Source: Larix kaempferi
Taxonomy: Eukaryota > Streptophyta > Pinopsida > Pinales > Pinaceae
Assembly (NCBI GenBank): GCA_027924585.1
Contig: BSBM01000424.1
Location: 62,001-126,000, forward strand
Direction: 5' to 3'
DNA: 64,000 nucleotides
Made by a program: the position numbers and the translations under genes. Positions 1-9,791 of the stretch are shown here, piece after piece. Position 1 is the stretch's first letter. The number at the start of each line of letters is the position of its first letter. The notes under the pieces are model-generated. The model searched no databases, was not told where the DNA came from, and worked only from the letters and a program-made list of their open reading frames with translations.

Positions 1-427
1 AAATGTTGTATTTTTTTTTCTAAATCGTTATTGCTGCTATAAGGTGATTCTTCATCATTTTTTGACTTTCTGATTTTGTCTTCAAGGTTTTGATTGCGAC
101 TTTTTAAATGTGATATTTTCTCATCCTTATCTGATAACATTTTCTTGAATTCTTCATTAGCTCTTTCTAACTCTTGCTTTTGATCTTTTAAGCTATGATT
201 CTCTTGTTCTTTTAACAAATTAAGCAATTTTTGCTTCCGAATCTCGACTTGAAGATCTTTATTGGTCACTTTATACTGCTCCAACTCGTCTAATGTTGCT
301 TGTAATTGTGACTTCATTACTGAATATGTGTTTTCCATAGTTTGTGATTGTGGCTTCACTTTCAGCTTGTCTTCTCTTCTTCGACAATAAAGGGTCTTCG
401 ATTTCTCTTCTTCTTAAAACTTCTTTA
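1..427 (-). CDS. Partial coiled-coil ORF, open to the window edge
   Basis: On the minus strand this frame is open from a TAA near 427 to base 1; the first Met is at 338. From that Met the protein begins MENTYSVMKSQLQATLDELE and continues as a charged, heptad-like chain rich in Glu, Lys, Gln and Leu, so a long coiled coil is likely. No catalytic motif, signal peptide or membrane segment is visible. It lies about 0.9 kb downstream (in minus orientation) of an initiator-Met primer-binding site and an LTR-like sequence. It is therefore probably the start of the first ORF (gag-like or accessory) of an LTR element or related retroelement. I do not recognise the family. A host coiled-coil protein fragment is an alternative. 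Confidence 0.45.
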
Positions 428-960
428 ATACGTTAATATTAAAAAATTTCTAAAGCTGGGATCTTTTATTCGATGACTCAGTTGTCGACGCAGAAAATCC
501 ACTGCTCGGATCCAAATTTTGACTGCACTAGTGACTCCGGCTGATGAAAACGGTGAAGAATGACTATACACACTGCCATCTTCGTCTCACAACTAGACAC
601 AATAGTCTTTTCCTTTCTCTGCATACAATGCAGGCTCACATAGAGAAAGTTGTGCTCAAAAGGCACTTGGATCTCCACGTTGGTTAACCTTTTGCTTTAG
701 ATTAACTTCTTTGTGGATTGTGTGTAGATTAGATGGTTGGGAAGAATGATTGTTACCCTCCCCACCCAAGTTCAATTCTCACTTGCTCCTTGGTAGCCTT
801 AAGACTTCTTATGCACTTCTAGATTTTATGTTATTTAATAAAGAGAATTAAAGACTAAACCCAACTTAATTAAGGTATGAGTTATTATTTAATATCCAAT
901 AACCTTTCAATAAATAAATAACCTAATTAAGGTGTGAGTTGGTTTCTTTATAAAACCAAG
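428..960. other. Leader-like non-coding stretch
   Basis: No convincing coding sequence. A 66-codon minus-strand ORF (678-478) precedes the coiled-coil ORF but shows no domain. The stretch is best read as untranslated leader of the left-pointing retroelement. Confidence 0.3.
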
Positions 961-1109
961 GGCTGGTTTTATAAAACCACGGGTTGGTTTCATAAAACCA
1001 AGGCTATGCATGGTTTTATAAAACCAAGGGCTAGTTTTATAAAACCACGGGTTGGTTTCATAAAACCAAGGCTATGCATGGTTTTATAAAACCAAGGGTT
1101 GGTTAAATA
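961..1109. repeat. 68-bp tandem repeat with GGTTTTATAAAACC palindromes
   Basis: Two nearly identical 68-bp units start at 961 and 1029, and a third starts and breaks off after 1097. Each unit contains the perfect 14-bp palindrome GGTTTTATAAAACC plus variants (GGTTTCATAAAACC), so the array is a string of small self-complementary segments. It sits in the presumed leader of the left-end retroelement. Confidence 0.85.
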
Positions 1110-1293
1110 AAATCTATGTTGTGTTTTTTTTTCGTTTTTTTTTCTTCTTCCCTTTTTTATGGGGTCTTATTTGTTTTTCTCTTTTTTTTTACTTCTTCCT
1201 TTTTTTTTTGTTTCTACTTTTTTGGCCCAAGGGCCTGCTTTTTGGACAAGGTACTAGATTTTAGGGAAACCCAAAAATGATGGCTACAAGCTT
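1110..1293. other. Homopurine/homopyrimidine tract
   Basis: On the plus strand this is dominated by T and C runs (on the minus strand, A and G runs). It lies between the 68-bp repeat and the primer-binding site. No ORF. Confidence 0.5.
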
Positions 1294-1319
1294 GGATCAG
1301 CAACGCAACTTTGATACCA
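1294..1319 (-). promoter_or_regulatory. Primer-binding site, initiator tRNA-Met type
   Basis: On the minus strand the sequence starts TGGTATCAAAG and ends TGATCC. That resembles the 3' end of plant initiator tRNA-Met (TGGTATCAGAG...GATCC). It begins one base after an LTR-like CA terminus, the standard position for priming minus-strand DNA synthesis. It orients the element to the left. Confidence 0.6.
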
Positions 1320-1320
1320 T

Positions 1321-1596
1321 TGTTACAACCTATATTGTTGTACTCGAAACTATCCAAATGGATAAGTCACCCAATTGATAATAATTTTATAGTAAAAATA
1401 TAATTGCTGAATAATTGATAAAATATATAAAAGATGATGTTTACAATAAATGGTGTAGCCCGTATAAATAGGCTCACATGGTGACTATTCACCAAAGGGA
1501 TGTGTCCCTTAATTAATTATAATCAATGTAATGTTATTTTATTATTATATTATTATTAATATTTATTAACGTTTGCTTATATATTTGTTCATTACA
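1321..1596 (-). repeat. LTR-like sequence (5' LTR, minus orientation)
   Basis: Read on the minus strand, this begins TGTAATGAAC and ends GGTTGTAACA, then one base and the primer-binding site follow. It contains a TATA-like CCTATTTATA and A-rich stretches typical of short LTRs. The right border (1596) is inferred from the TG start; the partner LTR lies outside the window, so the borders cannot be confirmed by comparison. Confidence 0.45.
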
Positions 1597-1724
1597 ACTT
1601 TCCTTGGTCGGTGGCCTGTCCATCCTCTAAATTACCATGCTTTCATGGCATGAGCTCTCACCTAAGAAACCGAATTCGTCCAAAACCCTCCGTGTGTCCC
1701 GTGGGGGTCGAATTGGACACGATT

Positions 1725-1811
1725 CGATGTCAAATCATGTCCGATTCGACTTTTGGTCGTGTCCAAAATCAGGACACGACCAAAAGTTGAATCGGACATG
1801 ATTTGACATCG
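1725..1811. repeat. 40-bp-arm perfect hairpin in hAT left subterminal region
   Basis: Arms 1725-1764 and 1772-1811 are reverse complements with a single mismatch, separated by 7 bases. The arms contain GTGTCC and TCGAATCGGACA-like motifs shared with the rest of the subterminal region. Confidence 0.9.
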
Positions 1812-2049
1812 TGTTCCCGACTGTCGGATTCGTGTCCCGAAAACGGGACATGATTTCTGCGAAAAGTAAATCTGGGTTGGGTTTAAAACCGATTTTCACC
1901 TTCTTTTTGTCATTTGCAAGTAAGGAGAAGGTTGAGAGTGGCTTTTTTGTGCAGGTGAAGGAGATTTGAAGGCTATCCAAGGGAATCCAAGTGCATTGGG
2001 GGTGGATTTTGGAGAGGATTGCAAGCTCAACCATCAAACAAGAAAGGGA

Positions 2050-4519
2050 ATGTCTCAATCAGCTAGGGCAGGAGCTAAGGGGCAAAGGAAAGGGAGAAAT
2101 GCACCATCTAGTGCCTCCCCTCCTATTCGTCCAAGCACAAGCGGTTCTCCTCCTTCAAGTGCTCCATCTGCTGCTAGTGGAGCTCATGCTATGGCTCCAT
2201 TTAACACCGTTTTAGCAAGACAACAAGCCCAAGAAAAAAAATACCCTTTGTGGAAGTATGTGACGAGGAAAGATGGGCCTGGGGAAAAGCTTGGTGGGGG
2301 AGGCAATGTGTCTTGGAGATGCAATTTTTGCAAGAATGAGTTCAAGAGCACATATTTCCAGGTTAAGGGCCATTTGTTGGCCCTTCCTTCTTGTGGGATT
2401 TCTTCATGCAAAGTGGTGAGTGTTAACCAAAGGAGGGATATGGAAAGAGAGGATCATGTTGGCTTAGGAAAGGTGGTAGCAGCAAGCAAGAAAAAAGAGG
2501 ATGATCCTCTTCCATTCTTGAGGAAATCCTCTAGCACCAAGCCTCCATTTCCACCTAGCATTCATGGGAGTGGGGATACTTATCAAACAAGAAAGAGGCA
2601 ATCTACAAGTGGTCCAATGGTTAGGATTTTCCAACAAGAGGCGCGAGAAGAGGTGGACCTTAACATTGCATTTTTCTTCTACCTCAACTTCATCTCATTT
2701 AATGTTGCACGGTCACCATTGTTTATTAATATGTGTAAAAGTATCCTGGAATGAGCTCCAAGTGGTTATGTGCCTCTTGGTTCAGAGAAGCTTAGAACCA
2801 CATTGTTGGTTAAAGCAAAGGAGGTAGATAAAATTCTTGAGCTAATTGTAACAACATGGCCCTCATCCGGTGTGAGTATTGTTTCTGATGGAAAGAGAGG
2901 ATCCAGCACGCCATCCACTCATCAATTTCATGGTATCTTCCCAAAATGGACTGATGTTCTTGAAAGCAGTGGATGCTCTTGGGAAATACAAGGATGCATA
3001 GTATATGGGTGATTTATTCATCAAAACCATTGAAGAAGTAAGTGTTGATTCTTGTGTACAAATCATCACGGACAATGCACCTGTTTGCAAGGCTGCTGGC
3101 ATGATTGTGGAAGCTAAATGTCCATAGGTATGTTGATTTTGGACACCTTTCATTTCTAATTTGCTCATTGCAATGTTATTGTTGTAGAGTCATTTATACA
3201 TGCTTTTATTGCTCTTACAGGTTTTTTGGACACCTTGCATTTGTCCATTCCTTGAATTTAGCACCGAAATCCATAGCTTCAGATGTGACATGGATTGGCA
3301 ACCTTATTGAGAATGCACGCCATATCCGTAACTTTGTACAAAACCACACAAATGCCCTCACCATCTACAAAGAGTACACACAGCTTTCATTGCTGAAGAT
3401 TGTAGATACTCAGTTTGCTTCCTCATTCATCATGCTCAAGAGGTTGAGGGAGGTCAAAACCACTCTTGGGTCCATGGTGATTTCAAAGTTTTGGTCTTTT
3501 TGGAGAAAGACGGATCAGATTGCTTCACAAAAGGTGAAGGACACGGTGTTAGATGATGGTTGGTGGGACACGATAGATCTTAGCATTAGGATCATGGAGC
3601 CAATCATTTCTTTGTTGCGTTTTGCAGACACGGACCAGCCCATCCTAGCAGATGTTTATGAGGGGTGGGATTCCATGATTGAGTCCATGAGGTCCATTGT
3701 CATGGAGAATGAGTGTCTCGAGTATGGGACATCGGCAGAGAACTTATGGACCATGATTCGGGATATTCTTATCTCCAGGTGGGATAAGAATTGCACACCT
3801 TTGCATTGCTTGGCCCACTCCTTGAACCCCAAGTTCTACACTCAGGAGTGGCTCACTGGTGGACCGGGGCCCTCACATAGAGTCCCTCCTCACATGAATG
3901 TAGAGATTGCACATGAGAGGAAGATAACACTTAGACGACTATTTCAAGATAGAGACCTACTTGAGGAGGTGGAGGAGGGCTTTGTAGATTTTTCCACTAG
4001 CACTGGGAGATTTGGAGTCTATGATGTGCTTAGACACAGGGGGGTTAAGAAACCCTATGTTTGGTGGGAAACTCATGGGGCAACTTGCCCTATTCTACAA
4101 AAGTTAGCCTTGAGGGTCATCTCTCAAGTTACATCATCCTCTTGTTGTGAGAGGAATTGGAGCACATATGGGAACTTGTACAGTGGGAAGAAGAGCAGGC
4201 TTGAGCAGTCCAGGGCAGAGTCGATGGTGTATGTGCACTCCAACCTTCGTCTTATTTATAGGAAGAGGGAGGAGTGGGTGAAGGGAAAGACAAAGATGTG
4301 GGATGTCTTTCCTGATGATATGGGTTTGGACATCAGTACTGAGTTGGCATTAGCCAACATGGATCTTAATGATCCAGTGCTAGAGCCGGTCACTTTTGAT
4401 GATGGTGATCGTATGGAGGGGTCATCCTCCACAGCAGAGAGGAGGAGGAGGAGGAGGACGAGGATCAGGGCAGTGCCAGTGATGAGTTTGTTGATTCAGG
4501 CATGGAGGAGGACTATTGA
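2050..4519 (+). pseudogene. hAT transposase (BED finger, DUF659-like, hAT dimerisation), broken
   Basis: The likely Met is at 2050. A Ser/Pro-rich N-terminus is followed by a BED-type zinc finger (WRCNFCKNEF ... GHLLALPSC, about 2310-2410). Then come a segment ending near 2754 at an in-frame TGA and a DUF659-like stretch (GSEKLRTTLLVKAKEVDKIL, about 2775-2835). After that the frame changes, giving ITDNAP at about 3067, part of the RNase H-like catalytic core. A putative intron spans about 3128-3221 (GT...TACAG). The C-terminal half (about 3240-4440) is one long frame with the hAT dimerisation domain (SSCCERNWS at about 4135). The acidic tail (EEEEDEDQG) reads in another frame and ends at TGA 4517-4519. 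One TGA, one TAG and at least three frameshifts make it non-functional. The type of protein is secure. Confidence 0.85.
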
Positions 4520-4982
4520 CATATGGGATTCTTCTATCTTGATCCACCCCTTTTTGTATTTACTATTTGTCTATTTGGCATTTGGCATTTGGCAGTGCCT
4601 AGTGGCATTCCGACATATATGTATACATTTTGATTTTGATGACTTAATGAGAAATATGGTTCCGACATGCATCTACGTGTCTCATTGTGATTTGTGAATG
4701 ACAAATGTGTTGTGAATCGTGATTTGTGAATGATAAATGTGTAATCACTAATCATTAATGTGTTTTGATTCTAATTTCTATTGAATATTTGTAAATGTTC
4801 TAGTTTCTAAAGATTTTTGGATCTACATGTCTGTATTTTTAAATTTTAATATATTTAAAATATATATATATATGTATATATAATGTGTCCTGATTCCGGG
4901 GGTCACCGTGTCCGTGCCGGACACTCGTATTTTCGTGTCCTTCGTGTCCCGTGTCCTCGTGTCAGGTGACTTAGGCTCTCAC

Positions 4983-7134
4983 GAATCGTCATAGCCACTC
5001 GCACAGGGGAGATCTCAGGGTCTTGCACGGCATACCATATAGACTTATAGTAATTATGGGTGGGTACATTCCTTTACAATGGTTTAAAATGAACCTCGTC
5101 GAAGCATGATTGCCAGCTGTGTGGAGGCGGCCACCTGCCAACCCATTAATGCAGCCCTTCATCATTTTATGCTAGGTGTCTGTTCGCTGTGGTGTTCGTC
5201 ATTGGCTCATAGCACCCGTCGTGGGGAAAGGAAATTGCTTTGCTTATTATAGAGATCTATTTTTATTTGATAGAATAACATGCTACAGCTATTTTCCACA
5301 GGCATTTGATGCCTTTTGGAATATGGAAACCTCACACAATGCCCCTTGCATTGGAACTTGAACCACAGTTTTTACCATTATTTTGGATTCACAGGGAACT
5401 TTTGTTCTGAATCCCAGCACCCCACAAATCTATTTCCAAAGCTTTTGGATGGTTTGTGCATTTCACGTTTAGGTGAAAGAATATGAATATCCATTTTATC
5501 CACTTATGCCTACATCTTATTAATCCACTCATTTACAGCTCTAGATGGATGATGCTTTTCAATTTTCATTTTTAAGGCCAGTAATGCAGCTGAAGAAAGT
5601 TGCAGAAATTTTAACTTTAAAAATTATTTCGAAATAAATTTCTCACCCACTGGAATGTTTCTTTTGTACAGTCAAACTATCATTATTATCATTTGAATAT
5701 TTCTAGGATGATTTAATTTCTTATGCAATCCACTTGAGGTGGTGCAATGTTTTAATCTTTTTGTGCTTCCAACTTTTTAGATTGGCAAGTATCTGATCTT
5801 GTGGTTGTGATTGTGAAGCCATTATAATTGCTGTTTGGTATTTTCATTTTCAACAGGCTGTCTGCGAAGATAACAGCGTGCAATATGTTCCACCAAAACA
5901 TTACTGATAGATATGCAGGTTTCTCTCTAATGCTACAAATGAGGATGTGTCTATTGCCATTTTAACTGGCCAGAGTGGAAATAATTTGTAAAAGGATTGT
6001 GTAGATAACACTGCTGACATGAAGTTACCGAATTTGTAAGATAATTCAGGAGTAATCAACAATGGGCACAAGGACTACCAATCGGCAAATGAAAAATAGA
6101 TTGTAGTTTATGAACAAAGAGATATTACTGTGAACTGAGCATCTCTTATGCTATATTAATTTCAAGGTAATTTTGTTAAGCAAGAGAGTCTATTACAGTT
6201 ATACGCAAACCTTTTTCACTATCTACATAAAATAATTACTTATAGTTTAACATGGATTTTTGGAGGAACTTTGAAATTAAGCTTCCTATTAAGTCATAGA
6301 AAATTGAAACTAAAGTTATGTATTTCTTATTAACTTTTCCTGGAAATATGCCGGAAAGGTTCCGAGCTTTACATTTTTTTTATTCTACAAAGGATACCCT
6401 TTGGTGTAACCTTCTGTCAGAGTTCTTGTCTATGTTCTTACTGGTTATATGAGATTTCTATGTAATTGTAAACTTAGCTGCAAGAATGGTACAAGTTATA
6501 AAGTCTCAGAAAAATGATTTTTTGAAATTTTGGTCTCTCGAGAAACTCAAGATAGATTATTCATAGTTGGTAACATTTGCATTTACCATGATTTCTGATT
6601 TATTTTTTGACATTTTAAGATTAAAGGCATGGTTGAAATAATTTGATTTATATGGGTCTGTTGCCAATGTTCTGTAAAACACATATACATAGTTCAATCC
6701 TTATTGGGTGAGATGTAGAGAATCGCTGTTCCTATTCGTTGTGATTTAGATGTAGAAAGATGTCTAGTGGACTAATATGCCCCTCAAGTGTCGTCCATTA
6801 ATTAGCTCCCAATTACAAAAGCAGTTATAGCAGGTCCAAAAGTTTATCTTGAATGAGAGTGAAAAGTCAAGCCAAGACTTTATTGGAACATCTAATGCAA
6901 AATATTCTATAGATGATAAGGGGATATAGCTACAATTGCAAAAAGATTACTGGGCAGGGCCATTATCTGCATCATCAACATGGAAGGAAAATATAAACTT
7001 TTGGTGGATGAAGGAATGTTAATGTTAAGCTTTTGGATAGAGATTGGTATTTCCATTAAGTTGAGAAATAAGATTTCCCTGACACTTGCAATTATCAGAA
7101 GAATCAAGGGAGGAACTAAGACAACTTGCATATT
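4983..7134. other. No recognisable gene
   Basis: AT-rich sequence with only short ORFs. I found no domain or repeat here. The flank immediately right of the hAT insertion continues the sequence left of it once the element is removed. Confidence 0.5.
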
Positions 7135-7252
7135 GAGTGAGGCTCACAATATTCACAGCGGCAGCCAGCCCAGGGAGTTGACTCTGTGACCTCCTGCTTG
7201 CAATTCACAACACTCAACCACTTGAGTTAACCCACTGGGCTTGTGGCAACAT
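7135..7252 (-). mobile_element. tRNA-derived SINE-like sequence
   Basis: On the minus strand an A-box-like TAACTCAAGTGG (7229-7218) is followed about 30 bases later by a degenerate B-box-like GAGTCAACTCC (near 7184-7174). In between is GAATTGCAAGCAGGAGGTCAC, close to the head of plant Au-type SINEs as I remember them. The head would be about 120 bp; no clear poly-A or T-rich tail or target duplication was found. The B box has about three mismatches, so it is not a tRNA gene and is probably transcriptionally inert. Confidence 0.5.
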
Positions 7253-8493
7253 GGTATATGAAACTAGATTGATTTAAATGTGATACATTATTAGAGGCTA
7301 TTTGGGCTGAGCCCTTGCAGAGGCACCAAAAAAAAATAGATTAGATTTTTTGATTTTGAGCTGGCAAGGTTTAGGGCTTAAAATACAAGAAGGGGCATGA
7401 AGATAACCATCTATTTCTATTGACATATAACACACTACAATATAATGACTTGCAAAAAGTTTGAAAATGAGTATCATGAGCTAAGTTGCTAACAAGGCAT
7501 GTAAGTAGACTTCACCTAGTATAGTATGATCATGTTTTGTTTTAACTAGTCTGATTGATGGTTATACTGACCTAAAGGTTAATGTACTGATTTTGTCAAC
7601 GGCTGTTCAACATATTAATGTTATCAAAGTGTTTAGAGTAAACAGGTTTCTGTCCTAACAAGGCTAATGTTGCTAATGGTATAACGAATGCACTTCCTAC
7701 ATACTGCAATGTTTGGGTGTTTTTAGATCTCTTGGTAAGTGATATAATTAACAGAACTAAGAATTTGCTTGCCTGCAAGAATTTCATTTTACTAGTCTTA
7801 TACCCTTGTGCATGTTAATTTCATCCTGTTGCTCTTCTTGTAGCTTTTGTCTTAAGGCTTGTAGCAAGCTTTGTTTTACAATCTACCATATCATAGTTTG
7901 ACCAATTTATCTGTATAAGTTCCATCTTTGTATGTGATAGATGGGTGATTTGTTATGTTGCATTGAGTTTCTGGTACTTGGGGAGAGATTGCCGCGGTTA
8001 AATTTCAGATCATAGTAAGCAGATTCTGCATTCATAATTTAAACCCTAAGATCTAGTAAGCTTAAAACTTTAACACCAATCAAAAGAGTAAATTCTGAAT
8101 GCTGTAAACTATAAACACATCACATTGAAAATATGAACATCAATACAATACTCTAGCTAAAAAAGCCAACTGCTAATCACTAGCTGTGTACAGAAAAATT
8201 GAATGAATAAAGTCACCAACTTTGCTTCTTCTTTTATAGATGAAGAAGCCTGTGATAGTGCACCCAGAATAGTTGGAGGCTGCCTAGATAGGAGTGCCCA
8301 ACTGCTAGAGTAATATGTCATAAGATCATGTGCAACATCCTAAGGATCATTGCTCTCCTCCTAGAATATAAAAACACATGAAGAAGACTAATATTCCAGT
8401 TTTGTAACCACAGTAAACTACCTATACAAAAACAATTCTAAAAACTGAAAACCAAGTATAGAAAATAGAAATTGGCTAATGCTAAAAACAGCC
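7253..8493. other. No recognisable gene
   Basis: Low-complexity AT-rich sequence with short ORFs only. The 3' LTR of the neighbouring outer copia element would be expected in the right part, but I could not recognise it. Confidence 0.45.
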
Positions 8494-9377
8494 TCAAATT
8501 TGCCTATATCCACCGCGCATCATAGAGGTTCTTGTTATCACTGTTGGACCCTCATTTTGTGCACAAAACCAACACGAGTGTGTCATATTGGTGGACATAA
8601 TGACCAAGCCATTAGAAAAAACATCTAACACCCTCTTTGTGAGAATGGTGTTCTCCATCAAGCGCAACCTCTCCCACAACATCTCAAGCTTCCTCTTTGC
8701 CAAGGGTTTCATCAAAATATCTGAAGGAACATATTCAAGAACCATGACTCTTTTGAACTGTGTCCATAATGAAATGTACCAGATGTCTATGTGCTTGGAG
8801 CGATCATGAAATGCTATATTTTTCGATCATGGAATACCAGATTCTCGGAGAGTGATACAACTCTGATTGTGATAGTGTACCATAGTAGGCTCCATTTTCT
8901 TATTGATTAGCCTTGCCCTCAACTTGCAAAGATAGATGACTTCTCAACTAACAATGTTGGTTGCCATAGTCGTTGCCTCTACTCAATTGTGTGTAACTGC
9001 TAATTGTTTTCGATTGGACCAAGATATCATTTTTGAATAAAAAAAAACTAGAAGTACTCTCCCTACACTCTCCATCTCCGGCTTAGCCAGAATCGACAAA
9101 AACAACTCACCATTTCCCACATAATTCATACCATAATGAACCATGTCTTTCAAGTATAGGAGCACATGCTTACAACCTACCAATGAATTTGACTAGGCTC
9201 AAAGATACCTAAAGGGACCAATCCACAAGGTATATAATGATGGTTCTACCAAATATGAATCTAAAGAAACATGCAACTTAAGATTAAAAATCAAGAGTGT
9301 AACTAGGGGTTTATGGTGTAACATTTTTATTCTCATTATAATCTCCATCATGTACTTCCCCCTTTCAAGGAAGTCCT
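8494..9377 (-). pseudogene. Outer copia pol, 3' part (RT end and RNase H)
   Basis: Minus-strand translation first gives a copia RT-RNase H linker (FLERGKYMMEI ... LVEPSLYTLWIG). Next comes an RNase H start (GCKHVLLYLKDMVHYGMNYV at about 9177-9118) and a degraded region matching the usual SKNIAFHDRSKHID block. The C-terminal motif reads VLEYVPSDILMKPLAKRKLE (about 8742-8680), like the copia pattern Y-V-P-T...D-I-x-T-K-P-L. Stops and frameshifts occur throughout. The left edge near 8494 is where similarity ends. Confidence 0.75.
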
Positions 9378-9743
9378 TGTTAGGATGTAAGTCAATATCC
9401 AGAGCTCTTGTAGAGTGGTACACACAACTATCTTATTGCGTGGTTCGTATGCGCTAGGCATGTAGAGGGTGTGGGGGTGAAGCTGTCGAGGTGAAATTTT
9501 TTAGACCCTTCTAGTGTATTGTGATTTTTTGGGAACCCTTATATGTATTGTCTAAAAGGGAAGTGACCTTTGGCATTGTATCACAAGAGAAGAAAGCATT
9601 GTAATTTTTTTGTCGAGTAATAATAAAAGATCAAAGCTAAGCTGCCATTGCCCCATGGTTTTACCTATGCATAGTAGGGTTTCACGTGAATCTCGTGTTC
9701 TATTGTTATTGTTGTTTGCTTCTGTTTATATATTTTTTTAACA
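9378..9743 (+). repeat. Left LTR of inner copia
   Basis: Starts TGTTAGGATG and ends TTTTTTTAACA. Alignable along its length with the right LTR. Shared blocks include TTTTTAGACCCTTCTAGTGT, AAAAGGGAAGTGACC and GAATAATAATAAAAGAT-like sequence; many indels show an old insertion. Confidence 0.85.
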
Positions 9744-9766
9744 TATGATGTTAGAGCCTATTAAAC
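9744..9766 (+). promoter_or_regulatory. Degenerate tRNA-Met primer-binding site
   Basis: TGATGTTAGAGCC shortly after the LTR end matches TGGTATCAGAGCC at about 10 of 13 positions. Confidence 0.55.
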
Positions 9767-9791
9767 TCGTAGGGCATAGGGTTTTTTGTGA

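Larger units (their letters stand above)
1662..4974 (+). mobile_element. hAT-superfamily DNA transposon with 8-bp target duplication
   Basis: The element is bounded by the perfect direct repeat GCTCTCAC at 1654-1661 and 4975-4982. An 8-bp target duplication is diagnostic of hAT. Its ends are imperfect inverted repeats: CTAAGAAACC on the left, and CTAAGTCACC when the right end is reverse-complemented. Both subterminal regions are crowded with GTGTCC/GGACAC hexamers, likely transposase binding sites; at the right end (about 4887-4960) at least six occur in under 80 bp. Inside is one broken transposase gene. Total length is 3313 bp, a normal size for an autonomous hAT. Removing it and one duplicate rejoins the flanks cleanly. 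Confidence 0.88.

Noticed and set aside
961-1109. CRISPR array
   Set aside because: Repeats are contiguous without spacers and the setting is a plant retroelement leader.
1-1596. Endogenous pararetrovirus
   Set aside because: The tRNA-Met site would fit, but an LTR-like TG...CA segment abuts it and no movement-protein, coat or RT motif is visible in the window.
5176-5361. 61-codon ORF as a gene
   Set aside because: No motif and no extension by plausible splicing.
7135-7252. tRNA gene
   Set aside because: A and B boxes are recognisable but no cloverleaf with intact arms can be formed; SINE-like relic is preferred.
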